This document shows, piece after piece, positions 43,502-52,176 of a DNA stretch of 64,000 nucleotides. The stretch lies in the NCBI RefSeq assembly GCF_024734895.1, contig NZ_CP091430.1, positions 478,501 to 542,500 of the forward strand, read 5' to 3'. The notes under the pieces are model-generated. The model was not told the DNA's origin. It saw only the letters and a list, made by a program, of their open reading frames with translations, and ran no database searches. Made by a program: the position numbers and the translations under genes. The stretch comes from Paenibacillus spongiae (lineage in GTDB: Bacteria; Bacillota; Bacilli; Paenibacillales; Paenibacillaceae). Position 1 is the first letter of the stretch. Each line of letters begins with the position of its first letter.

Positions 43502-43973
43502 TTTAGGCGCATACGGATACAGTGAAGGATATTCGAAGGTGACATTGGAAGAGAATAACATGCATTATGTGCTTTATATAGATTATTTTGAATTCGGACG
43601 GGTCGTCGATCCCGGAGTGAATCCCGGCGTTCCGCGAAATGAATTAAGCTCGGCGTTACAGAACAATCGGAGGCTGTAGCGGAATATTTGAACTCTCATC
43701 TTAAGGTTACCGTGAATGGCGTACGATCCGAAGCCCGAGCTTTCCATCGTATCGGAGAAATACGACACGATTCTGAATCTCGCTCCTCAGGTCGACAGTC
43801 TTTCGTTCGACTTCGAGGGCGCCTTCCGGAACGAGGTTGCGCATTTCATCGACAGCACTCTCGGCCTGTAGGAGACGCTCAGCCCGGTCGAGGACGGCGT
43901 GGAAATAATGAAAATGCTGTGTGCCGTTTATGAATCGGCCCGCACCGGGCGTGAAATCGTGTTTAAGCCGTAA
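43502..43973 (+). pseudogene. Decayed coding DNA ending in a Gfo/Idh C-terminus
   Basis: Coding-like text is spread over three frames: VTLEENNMHYVLYIDYFEF from 43539, then EAVAEYLNSHLKVTVNG in another frame, then, from ATG 43716, an 85-codon frame ending AFRNEVAHFIDSTLGL, an in-frame TAG at 43869-43871, and SPVEDGVEIMKMLCAVYES and TGREIVFKP. The last part, from about 43808, is the recognisable Gfo/Idh C-terminal helix pair. Text before it is unrelated and unidentified. The frameshifts and the stop show the gene is dead. Confidence 0.72.
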
Positions 43974-44044
43974 TTAATGGCGTGAAATCATTGCTTAAAT
44001 TCGCCCTCTTTTTTATATATTTCTACCGCTTTAGCATTTTCCAC

Positions 44045-44085
44045 AAGCCGAAAAACCTTGATATGACAGGGTTTTTCGGCTTTTT
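44045..44085 (+). terminator. Strong terminator before the sugar ABC operon
   Basis: AAGCCGAAAAACC pairs with GGTTTTTCGGCTT (with one extra G), followed by TTT. It isolates the ABC operon from upstream reading. Confidence 0.9.
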
Positions 44086-44141
44086 GCATCAGATCGGGGG
44101 AGGAATAGAGATAACGCCGAAATCGAATAATTTACGGTTGC

Positions 44142-44155
44142 TGTAAACGCTTTTA
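44142..44155 (+). promoter_or_regulatory. cre-like CcpA site
   Basis: TGTAAACGCTTTTA matches the consensus TGWAANCGNTNWCA at 13 of 14 positions. It lies 77 bases before the binding-protein ATG, a usual position for catabolite control of sugar uptake genes. Confidence 0.6.
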
Positions 44156-44232
44156 TCATGAGAAATATCCGAAGCTTGTAATCGGTTGCAAAGATTCGGG
44201 GGGAAGACGACATCATAAGGGGAGGAAGAAAA

Positions 44233-45864
44233 ATGTCAAAGAAGTTGGTCAGCGTACTGCTGGTACTGACGATGTTCATCGCGGTACTGGCTGCGTGCGG
44301 CAGCAACAACAGCAACAAAGAAGGCAAAGGCGGCGAAGAAGCTCCGGCCGGAAATCAAACCAATAAAGGAAGCGATCCCGCGCCTGCGGCAGATCCCAAT
44401 CAATATGGGGACACCGGCGGATTGAAGCTGCCGCTTGTCGATAAGCCAACCACGATTACATGGATGGTCGTCAGCGAGAACACGAATTTGAACGACAAGC
44501 TTATCGTGAAGGAAATCGAGAAGCGCACCGGGATTAAGATCAATTTCCAGGCTTACTCGCCGGCCACTTACAGCGACAAGCTGAAGGTTACGGTTGCTTC
44601 AGGCAAGCTTCCGGACATCTTCCACGGCCTGACTGCGGCGGAACTCAAGAAGATCGGCCAGCAAAAAGCGGTTGTAGCGATCAACGAATACTTAGACATG
44701 CTGCCGAACTTCAAGAAGCTGTACGTCGATGAGAATCCTTGGGTCATGAAATCGTACTCCGACGAGGGCGGCAATATCTACACCTGGCCAGTCGCCAACA
44801 TCAACCGCGACGTTAACCATGGTTTTATGTACCGCAAAGATATTTTCGACAAGCTTGGCATTAAGGAATGGACGAATACCGAAGAGTTCTATCAAGCGCT
44901 TAAGAAGCTGAAAGAGGCTTATCCCGATTCTTATCCTTATGCTTCCAAGACGAAGGACTTTATTTTCCGCGACTGGTCTTACGGCTGGGGAATCGGCGGT
45001 GCCAGCTACCCGGCTTACTACGACGAGAATGCGAAAGTATGGAAATACGCCACTACGCAGCCGGAACATAAAGAAATGCTGGATTTCATGAAGAAGATGT
45101 ACAACGAAGGACTGCTCGATCCTGAGTTCATTACCGATACGACGGATTCTTGGACAGCCAAGATGACGACGAACAATAAAGCATTCGTAACATGGGACTG
45201 GATCGGCCGTCTGGATCTGTTCTATAACCAGATTAAAGATCAGAATCCGGAGTATGACCTCCGCTACGGCACGCCGGTCGGACCGACGGGCAACGGAGCG
45301 ACGCTGCCTAAGATCGACCCGAACTTCAGCATTGCGGTCTCCAACAACGAGAATAAGGAAGCGGCGTTGAAGCTTCTGGACTACTTGACCAGCCCGTCCG
45401 GCGCAACGCTTGTCACGATGGGCGTGGAAGGCGAGACGTTCATGATGGATAACGACAAAGCCGTCTATCCGGAGCTGACGGATGTGCCGCTCGTCGACAT
45501 CAGCGTGCTGGAAGAGCGTTATGGTCTGTGGCTGCAGGGCATGTACGTCAATTCCGACCGCCGCAGCGTGTACTATAACTTCACGGAGAAAGAGCAGGAG
45601 GCGCAAGACAAGCGCCTGAATGCCAACACGTTCGAACCGGCGGATCCGGTTCTGAACTTCACCGACGAGGAAACGGCCCAAATCGCCGAAATTCATACGA
45701 CGCTGCTGAAATCCGCCAGCGAGTTCAATGCCAAATATATTCTCGATAAGTCTTATGGGGATAAGCAGTGGCAGGATTGGCAGAAGAACGCGGAGAAGCA
45801 AGGCGCGGCCAAGCTCATCGAAATCTTCAACGCCGCTCAACAGCGTTACGACGCAAATAATTAA
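44233..45864 (+). CDS. Extracellular sugar-binding lipoprotein (family 1, LplA-like)
   Basis: 543 residues. Lipobox LAAC at Cys22 follows a short signal and leads into an Asn/Gly/Pro linker. The remainder is the large family 1 binding-protein fold: TITWMVVSENTNLNDKLIVKE, LPDIFHGLTAAELKKIGQQ and LDYLTSPSGATLVTMGVEG. Such proteins feed oligosaccharides to LplB/YtcP-type permeases that use a shared ATPase (MsmX) encoded elsewhere. The permeases lie 1.15 kb downstream, an unusually long gap filled with palindromic repeats. Ligand unknown. Confidence 0.9.
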   Translation: MSKKLVSVLLVLTMFIAVLAACGSNNSNKEGKGGEEAPAGNQTNKGSDPAPAADPNQYGDTGGLKLPLVDKPTTITWMVVSENTNLNDKLIVKEIEKRTGIKINFQAYSPATYSDKLKVTVASGKLPDIFHGLTAAELKKIGQQKAVVAINEYLDMLPNFKKLYVDENPWVMKSYSDEGGNIYTWPVANINRDVNHGFMYRKDIFDKLGIKEWTNTEEFYQALKKLKEAYPDSYPYASKTKDFIFRDWSYGWGIGGASYPAYYDENAKVWKYATTQPEHKEMLDFMKKMYNEGLLDPEFITDTTDSWTAKMTTNNKAFVTWDWIGRLDLFYNQIKDQNPEYDLRYGTPVGPTGNGATLPKIDPNFSIAVSNNENKEAALKLLDYLTSPSGATLVTMGVEGETFMMDNDKAVYPELTDVPLVDISVLEERYGLWLQGMYVNSDRRSVYYNFTEKEQEAQDKRLNANTFEPADPVLNFTDEETAQIAEIHTTLLKSASEFNAKYILDKSYGDKQWQDWQKNAEKQGAAKLIEIFNAAQQRYDANN

Positions 45865-46013
45865 TGTGACGTAAGTTTAACGCCAATGATGGGACGAAGA
45901 ACGAATGACAAGATGATTGAACGGAGATTTGATGCACAAGTCACTGTGTTGGCTTGAATCGAAAGATTACGCACAACCTGCTGCGCAGGCAGAATATTCT
46001 TCCGATCGCTGTT

Positions 46014-46191
46014 GTTCCCGGACTTTCTTGAATTATTACTAATAGGTTGAAATCCGGGAACAAAGGCGGCCGCTGACGCTTCTTCAGAATCATTCTTCCT
46101 GCTCCGCCAGCTGTCCCTATCTTGCGTTCATTCGAAATAAAACCATCAAAACGGTGATCGGCATGCGCCCGGAAACGGTTGGTTTCCGGGC
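46014..46191 (+). repeat. Two inverted repeats behind the binding-protein gene
   Basis: GTTCCCGGA (46014-46022) pairs with TCCGGGAAC (46063-46071), and GCCCGGAAAC (46167-46176) with GTTTCCGGGC (46182-46191). Neither has a T-run. They are the first of a series of stems in the 45865-47020 gap and may protect the binding-protein mRNA. Confidence 0.6.
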
Positions 46192-46296
46192 GCTGTCCAA
46201 TCATCCAGGCTGAACAGCCCACGCAAAAACTAGGCCTATGCTTACGAAGTAAATTTTTGCTCGACTAGCGTCGGGCGAAGCCACGCAAAACTATAC

Positions 46297-46613
46297 AAGT
46301 TGAACGGAATTTTCGCTTGGCCGAACGGAAAACTGGCATGAGTTCGTCGGCGGCGACCCGCATTGGCGAGCGTATCGATTGTTACGGACCGTGAGTCCGC
46401 TATTTCGCCTTGTTGGCCCTTTATTGTTGCACTTGCGGACCCTCAGTCCTCTATTGGCTGCTAAACGGCCTCTTTCCCCCTCATGTGGACGAATAGCGGA
46501 TACAGGGTCCGCAACACCTATAATAATCGGGTTTCCTGCTAAATAGAGGACTGTATGTCCGCAAAGGATCGTGCCGTACGAGACACGATCGAAGGTTCCT
46601 TCGTTCAACTTAA
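46297..46613 (+). mobile_element. MITE-like palindromic insertion (about 315 bp)
   Basis: AAGTTGAACG near 46297 and CGTTCAACTT near 46604 form inverted ends. Inside, a CGGAC-type motif occurs four times: two direct (ACGGACCGTGAGTCCGCTAT at 46390; GCGGACCCTCAGTCCTCTAT at 46436) and two inverted (AATAGCGG...GTCCGC at 46494; AATAGAGG...GTCCGC at 46548). There is no coding capacity. It is flanked on both sides by copies of the GCTCGACTAGCGTCGGGCGA hairpin unit (46258 and 46637), as if it had landed inside the repeat array. Confidence 0.5.
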
Positions 46614-47000
46614 CTAGGCTTATGTACGAAGTGAGTTTTTGCTCGACTAGCGTCGGGCGAAGCCACGCAAAAACGAAGCTTATGCTTACGAAGTAAGTTC
46701 TGCTCGATATCGCTTCCCTGAAGCGATGAGCTCACAAAACTAAGCCTATGCTTACGAAGTAAGTTCTGCTCGATATCGCTTCCCTGAAGCGATGAGCTCA
46801 CAAAACTAAGCCTATGCTTACGAAGTAAGTTCTGCTCGATATCGCTTCCTTGAAGCGATAAGCTCACAAAACTAAGCCTATGCTTACGAAGTAAGTTTTT
46901 GCTCGACTGGCGTCGGGCGAAGCCCACGCAAAAACTAAGTTTATGCTTACGAAGTAAGTTTTTGCTCGATATCGCTTCCTTGAAGCGATGAGCTCACAAA
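46614..47000 (+). repeat. Tandem 66-bp palindromic repeat array
   Basis: TATGCTTACG recurs at 46681, 46747, 46813, 46879 and 46942 (spacings 66, 66, 66 and 63 bp), preceded by degenerate units near 46619 and 46235. Every unit holds CTTAC-GAA-GTAAG plus a second stem, either ATCGCTTC-CCT-GAAGCGAT or the GGGC-GAA-GCCC variant. The array stops 7 bases before the AAGGAGG site of the permease gene. There are no unique spacers, so it is not CRISPR. Confidence 0.9.
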
Positions 47001-47020
47001 AACTTTAAGGAGGAACCATT

Positions 47021-47983
47021 ATGGCGCACGTTAACACTGAGACTGTCCAAGCACCATCGCGATCCTTAAGAGGCAGAATCGTCTCGGTGTTCCGGCATAT
47101 GAGGCGGGACCGGCAGCTGCTGATGCTGTTCATCCCTTGTCTGCTCTTCTATGCTATTTTTCGTTACGGCCCGCTGTACGGCATGATCATCGCATTCAAG
47201 GACTACAGCGTATTTACCGGTATTATGGGAAGCGACTGGGTGGGGCTGAAGCACTTCGAAAAGTTTTTCTCCAGCGCCGACTTCTGGCTGCTGTTCAAGA
47301 ACACGCTGTTACTCGGTTCGCTTACGCTCGTTTTCGGATTTCCGTTTCCGATCATTCTCGCCATTCTATTAAATGAAGTCAGAGTCAAATGGTTCAAGAA
47401 ATCGGTCCAGACGATCAGCTACCTTCCGGCTTTCTTATCCGTCGTCATTATAAGCAGCATGATAATCGACTTCTTGTCCCCTAACCAAGGCATATTCAAC
47501 CAACTGCTGGCTGCGCTTGGTTTTGAGAAAATATATTTTCTGATCGAGCCAGAATGGTTCCGTCCCGTCTACGTGCTATCGGACATCTGGGCTACGGTCG
47601 GATACGAGGCGATCATCTACATGGCGGCGATCGCCGGCATCAGCCCGTCCTTGTATGAGGCGGCCAAGGTGGATGGGGCCAAGCGGCGCCACATGATCTG
47701 GTCGATTACGATTCCAAGCATCATGCCTACGATTATCATCATGTTCATTCTCAAGACAGGCTCGATGATCCGCGTCGGTTACGAGAAGGTGCTCCTGCTC
47801 TATAACCCGATGACCTATGAAGTAGCCGATGTCTTCTCCACGTACGTGTACCGGAAAGGGCTTCTGGAAAGCAACTACAGCTATGCCGCAGCCGTCGGGC
47901 TATTCGAGGCGCTTGTCGCGATGACGATGCTGCTGTCGGCCAACTATATCAGCAAGCGACTGGGGGGTAACGGGCTATGGTAG
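47021..47983 (+). CDS. Sugar ABC transporter permease (LplB/UgpA type)
   Basis: 320 residues with about six membrane segments. The cytoplasmic coupling loop is clear (EAAKVDGAKRRHMIWSITIP), and the N-terminal FIPCLLFYAIFRYGPLYGM is typical of LplB-like subunits. It pairs with the next gene product and the upstream lipoprotein. AAGGAGG precedes ATG 47021 directly after the repeat array. The last seven bases overlap the next permease gene. Confidence 0.92.
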   Translation: MAHVNTETVQAPSRSLRGRIVSVFRHMRRDRQLLMLFIPCLLFYAIFRYGPLYGMIIAFKDYSVFTGIMGSDWVGLKHFEKFFSSADFWLLFKNTLLLGSLTLVFGFPFPIILAILLNEVRVKWFKKSVQTISYLPAFLSVVIISSMIIDFLSPNQGIFNQLLAALGFEKIYFLIEPEWFRPVYVLSDIWATVGYEAIIYMAAIAGISPSLYEAAKVDGAKRRHMIWSITIPSIMPTIIIMFILKTGSMIRVGYEKVLLLYNPMTYEVADVFSTYVYRKGLLESNYSYAAAVGLFEALVAMTMLLSANYISKRLGGNGLW

Positions 47984-48849
47984 CAAAAGGCCTTCGAAGC
48001 ATATCCCTGTTCCAGATCATCAATACCATTCTCCTGGTATGCCTTGCCGTTGCGACGATTTACCCGATTCTGTACATTACGGCGGTTTCGCTAAGCGATA
48101 CCTCTTACGTCGTCCGGGGTGAAGTGACGCTGCTTCCGAAAGGGTTCAACTTCGGAGCGTACAAAGAGGTGCTCATGGATAACCGCATCCCTAGAGCATA
48201 TTTGAATACAATCTATTATACGGTGCTGGGCACGGTCATTAACCTGCTGATGACGGCGGTCGCGGCTTATCCGCTCTCGAGGAGAACGTTCTTCGGCCGG
48301 AAGTTTTTCATGCTGGCGATTATCATTACCATGTTCCTGAACCCGGGCATCATTCCGAACTACGTCATCGTTCAAAACCTGGGACTGCTCGACTCCGTAT
48401 GGGCGCTCGTGCTGCCGAATGCGATCTGGACCTTCGAGCTGCTCATTCTGAAGAGCTTCTACGAAAGCATGTCGGGCTCGCTGCGGGAGGCCGCCGTCGT
48501 GGACGGGGCGTCGGAATACCGGATTTTGTTCAATATCGTCATTCCGCTTTCCAAGCCGGCGCTGGCATCGATCGGATTGTTCTATTTCATGGGGCATTGG
48601 AACAGCTTCTTCATCCCGATGATCTACTTGAACGATGCGGCGATGTATCCTCTACAGGTTGTGCTGCGGGATATGTTGATCTTCAACGAAGGCGGGAACA
48701 ATCCGAGTCTGGTGGATGCCGCTGCGCTTGCTCCGCAAGCGATGAAGAATGCGACGATCGTCCTGTCCATGATCCCGGTGCTGATGATCTATCCGTTCGC
48801 GCAGAAATATTTTGCCAAAGGGGTTATGCTCGGCTCCGAGAAGGGATGA
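47977..48849 (+). CDS. Sugar ABC transporter permease (YtcP/UgpE type)
   Basis: 290 residues, six predicted membrane segments. The coupling helix reads REAAVVDGASEYRILFNIVI, and the C-terminus ends in KYFAKGVMLGSEKG, the usual close of this subunit type. Together with the LplB-like partner it forms the channel; no ATPase is encoded nearby, so a shared MsmX-type ATPase must serve it. Its start overlaps the preceding gene by seven bases. Confidence 0.93.
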   Translation: MVAKGLRSISLFQIINTILLVCLAVATIYPILYITAVSLSDTSYVVRGEVTLLPKGFNFGAYKEVLMDNRIPRAYLNTIYYTVLGTVINLLMTAVAAYPLSRRTFFGRKFFMLAIIITMFLNPGIIPNYVIVQNLGLLDSVWALVLPNAIWTFELLILKSFYESMSGSLREAAVVDGASEYRILFNIVIPLSKPALASIGLFYFMGHWNSFFIPMIYLNDAAMYPLQVVLRDMLIFNEGGNNPSLVDAAALAPQAMKNATIVLSMIPVLMIYPFAQKYFAKGVMLGSEKG

Positions 48850-48900
48850 GCAGACGGCCTGTTGAAATTAGTGGGATGACATCATGAGAGGTGGCACCCA

Positions 48901-51153
48901 ATGAATCGGTTGATCGCAAGCAGAGGCTTGCTGCAAATCTTTTTTGCTTTGCTGCTGGTTATCGTCATCATGTTCGTATCCAACTACGTCGTCTATAAAA
49001 ATTCGATCTCCGGTATTTACGAGAAAGTGGCGCAGAACAACCGGCTGGTGGTCAAAAATATTATTCAATCCTACAATAACAGCTTTACGACCGTGAATAA
49101 TCTCATCTTCACCATTCATGGGCTGCCTTACGACAACCTCTTCGCTTCCGCAGACGGGAGCATCGATATGGCCAAGGTGTATTCGCTGCAGGATAACATC
49201 ACAACGCTTGCCTCGTCGGTCGATTATATCGAGGATATTATCATTTTTTTCGATAATCACGATTTGGCGATCACCTCCAAGGGTACGAGCGATATGTCGG
49301 TCCTGTTCGATAAGAAATTCAAGCATGACATCTATAACACCGGGTATTGGAAAACATTCGCGAGGTCCAAGCATCCGTCCACCGTGTTCCCGGCCGATAC
49401 GTTCGTCAGTCAGGGAGAGACGATGACGAAGAAGAGCAGGCGGCTGATCCCGATCCTCGACGGCAACAAGGTCAGGATGTCCGATAAGAACATCCTGGTC
49501 ATGATTAACGTCGATAAGCTGCTCAACCATGTCGACATGAAGGCGATGCTGCCGGGGGCCTCCCTCATCGTGCTCGATCCGGCGCGCAGAATCATTCTGA
49601 GTACGGAGCAGGATTGGGATCTGGTCGAAGTGCTGAACGATGTCTATTTCAATGCATCCAGCGAAGCTTCGCTGACCCATAACAATTTCGAGTACAACTT
49701 CTACAAGTCGGACTATAACAGCTTTGTTTATATCGACAAGGTTCCGTATCAATTCAAGAACATTGATTCGGTCACGAACGCCAGCCGGACGATCATGATC
49801 ATGGCGATTATTTGCGCGGTCATCTTGTCCGCCGTGCTCAGCATATACTTATACCGGCCGGTGAAGGGGATTCTGAAGCTGCTTGGCGGGGGAAGCATCA
49901 AGGGCAATGATTTCCGCAAAATCCATAGCGGGATCGTGAAGGTGCAGGCCGAGAACGAATCGCTCAAGAAGCAGATGAATTTCGTCGATCTGGAAATCCG
50001 CAGAGGCGTGTTCCTGCAAACGCTTGATTCGCATAACCACTCCCAGGAATATGAAATCCAGATGCAGAAGTACTACCCGTATTTCTTTCGGGACCGCCAA
50101 TTCGTCATGGCAGCCATCCATTTGAAAGGGCTTCATGCGGACAAGGAGCAGACGGATCTGTCCATCGAGGAGATGACCGAGGCGATAAGAGCCGGCCTGC
50201 AGGTGGAAGCCGGCCATGTCGTCGTCTTCCATTCGAGTCAGCTGCAGTTTCTGGCCATGATCGGCATCGGCCATTCGTCCGAACGGGCAGCCGTCATCGG
50301 CCGTCTGGAAGCGTTCGTTCAACGGGCGGAGAAAGAGGAGCTGAAGGGCTTCATGCTCTGGGCGTGCATCAGCAAAGTTTACGATTCCCATATGAGAAAC
50401 TGCCGCGCGGCCTATCAGGAGATTATGAACGGCATGCAGTACCGGAATGTCAATCCGGCCGGAGCGGTCCTGGACACAACGTCTATCCGTTTCGTGGCTG
50501 ACATGCATTTTCCGTTCGAGAAAATCGAGAAGTTGTCCAACTGCATGCTCAGCGGGAAGACGAACGAGGGCGTGCGGATTATTACCGACCTGATCAAGGA
50601 AAATGCGGACCGGGGCATCCATCATCATCAGCTTGTGCATGCAGCCAGAAGCATCTTGTCCCACATGATGAAGCAGATCGAGGTTTCGCCTGCGCTCGCC
50701 AAGGAGCTCTACCGGCTGGAAGCCGACTTTCTGCAGAAGGTGGAGAACGCATACGGTTACAAGGACATTCAGGATGCGCTGCTGGAGGCGGTGCAATACG
50801 TGGCAAGCAAGCGCAGCCAGGACCAGAAGAGCAAGCTGAATCCGGCCTTCATCTCGCAGTATATCGAGCTGCACTATATGGAAAATTTATATCTCGACCA
50901 TATGGCCGAGGTGCTGGATACGAGCCCGAAATATTTTTCGAACTATTTCAAGAAAACCTTCGGCGTCAATTACGTGGAATACCTGAACAAGGTCCGGCTG
51001 TCGCATGCCAGGGAACAGCTGAAGCATACGGACCTGAGCATTGCCGAAATCGGCGAGAAGACGGGCTATATGAATTCATCGACCTTTACGACGACGTTTA
51101 AAAAATATTATGGGATCTCCCCGAGCGAGTACCGTAAAAATCCGGGGGATTGA
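48901..51153 (+). CDS. Transmembrane AraC-family regulator (YesS/YtdP-like)
   Basis: 750 residues. TM1 (about 9-30) and TM2 (about 300-320) enclose a Cache-like extracytoplasmic sensor. A cytoplasmic linker follows, then a C-terminal AraC double helix-turn-helix (about 645-748: LYLDHMAEVLDTSPKYFSNY, then IAEIGEKTGYMNSSTFTTTF). Such regulators sense an extracellular sugar and activate the neighbouring ABC operon. The gene follows the permeases by 51 bases, so it probably controls 44233-53751, perhaps together with CcpA at the cre-like site. Confidence 0.92.
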   Translation: MNRLIASRGLLQIFFALLLVIVIMFVSNYVVYKNSISGIYEKVAQNNRLVVKNIIQSYNNSFTTVNNLIFTIHGLPYDNLFASADGSIDMAKVYSLQDNITTLASSVDYIEDIIIFFDNHDLAITSKGTSDMSVLFDKKFKHDIYNTGYWKTFARSKHPSTVFPADTFVSQGETMTKKSRRLIPILDGNKVRMSDKNILVMINVDKLLNHVDMKAMLPGASLIVLDPARRIILSTEQDWDLVEVLNDVYFNASSEASLTHNNFEYNFYKSDYNSFVYIDKVPYQFKNIDSVTNASRTIMIMAIICAVILSAVLSIYLYRPVKGILKLLGGGSIKGNDFRKIHSGIVKVQAENESLKKQMNFVDLEIRRGVFLQTLDSHNHSQEYEIQMQKYYPYFFRDRQFVMAAIHLKGLHADKEQTDLSIEEMTEAIRAGLQVEAGHVVVFHSSQLQFLAMIGIGHSSERAAVIGRLEAFVQRAEKEELKGFMLWACISKVYDSHMRNCRAAYQEIMNGMQYRNVNPAGAVLDTTSIRFVADMHFPFEKIEKLSNCMLSGKTNEGVRIITDLIKENADRGIHHHQLVHAARSILSHMMKQIEVSPALAKELYRLEADFLQKVENAYGYKDIQDALLEAVQYVASKRSQDQKSKLNPAFISQYIELHYMENLYLDHMAEVLDTSPKYFSNYFKKTFGVNYVEYLNKVRLSHAREQLKHTDLSIAEIGEKTGYMNSSTFTTTFKKYYGISPSEYRKNPGD

Positions 51154-51170
51154 GCCAGAAGGAGCGGGTT

Positions 51171-52172
51171 ATGAAAGCGGTAGCAGCGATTAAAGGCGAG
51201 ATTGTCATAGCGGAAACGGAGCTGATCGAGCCTCCGGCCGGCCATGTGCGGATCCGGACCGAATATTCCGCGATTAGTCCGGGTACGGAGATGTCGTTTC
51301 TGAAGCGGGCCGCGGAGCAGGAGGTCGTACTCGGCTACAGCGCCGTCGGCATTGTCGAGCGGATCGGCCCGAACGTCACGGGCCTTGAGATCGGCCAGCG
51401 TGTGGCTTGTTACGGCGCGCCTTATGTGCGTCATGCCGAATGGATGACGGTTCCGTCCAATCTGACGGCCGTCGTGCCGGATCATGTGCGTCCGGAGGAA
51501 GCCGCCTTCGCGGGGCTGGGCGCAATCGCGATTCATGCACTCCGCACGGCGGATATCCGGTTCGGGGAGTCGGCGGTCATCGTCGGACTGGGCATCCTCG
51601 GCCAGATTACGGCGCAGATTGCGTCCGCTGCGGCGTTCCGCATGGCGGGTTTAGATGTGAACGCCGGCCGGGTAGAGCTGTTGAAGCAGCAGGGAATCGT
51701 GCATGCCTACGCCTCGCAGGAGCAGCTGGAAGAGCGGCTTCCTGACGTCACGGGCGGTCCAGGCGCGGATTGCGTGCTTCTGTGCGCAGGCGGCCCGGGC
51801 GAAGAATTGATTAACCGCTCGATGACTTGGATCCGGGATAAGGGGAAGATCGTCATCGTCGGCGATTTGACGACCTCATTTTCCAGAAACATGATGTTCG
51901 GCAAGGAAGTTCAGGTGCTCATCTCGCGCGCGGGAGGCCCGGGACGGTACGATACAGGCTACGAAAGGGATAACCGGGATTATCCGATCGGGTTCGTGCG
52001 ATGGACGGAAGGCCGTAATATCGGGGCTTATATTCACCTGCTGGCGGAGAAGCGCATTGCCGTAGCGCCGCTCATCTCCGATATCTTCCCGTTCGAGCGC
52101 GCCGCGGAAGCGTACGAGAACTACAGTGTGAAGCCGGGCGTGATGGGAACGCTGCTGAAGTATGGAGGGTAA
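51171..52172 (+). CDS. Medium-chain dehydrogenase lacking zinc ligands
   Basis: 333 residues of the alcohol dehydrogenase/quinone oxidoreductase superfamily. The N-terminal catalytic domain has YSAISPGTEMSFLKRAA where zinc enzymes carry CGSD, and lacks the structural cysteine lobe. The Rossmann motif is GLGILGQITAQ. This zinc-free subgroup often accompanies Gfo/Idh or FAD enzymes in sugar operons, with unknown reaction. AGAAGGAG at 51157-51164 places the start at ATG 51171, not TTG 51150. The next gene begins four bases after its stop. Confidence 0.82.
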   Translation: MKAVAAIKGEIVIAETELIEPPAGHVRIRTEYSAISPGTEMSFLKRAAEQEVVLGYSAVGIVERIGPNVTGLEIGQRVACYGAPYVRHAEWMTVPSNLTAVVPDHVRPEEAAFAGLGAIAIHALRTADIRFGESAVIVGLGILGQITAQIASAAAFRMAGLDVNAGRVELLKQQGIVHAYASQEQLEERLPDVTGGPGADCVLLCAGGPGEELINRSMTWIRDKGKIVIVGDLTTSFSRNMMFGKEVQVLISRAGGPGRYDTGYERDNRDYPIGFVRWTEGRNIGAYIHLLAEKRIAVAPLISDIFPFERAAEAYENYSVKPGVMGTLLKYGG

Positions 52173-52176
52173 CGGG

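Noticed and set aside
46610..46927. 105-residue - strand frame with a repeated peptide
   Set aside because: The peptide repeat (NLLRKHRLSFVSS) exists only because the 66-bp DNA unit is a multiple of three; there is no ribosome site or conserved start.
46681..47000. Possible CRISPR array
   Set aside because: Repeat units are contiguous and long (66 bp) with no variable spacers, and no cas genes are in the window.
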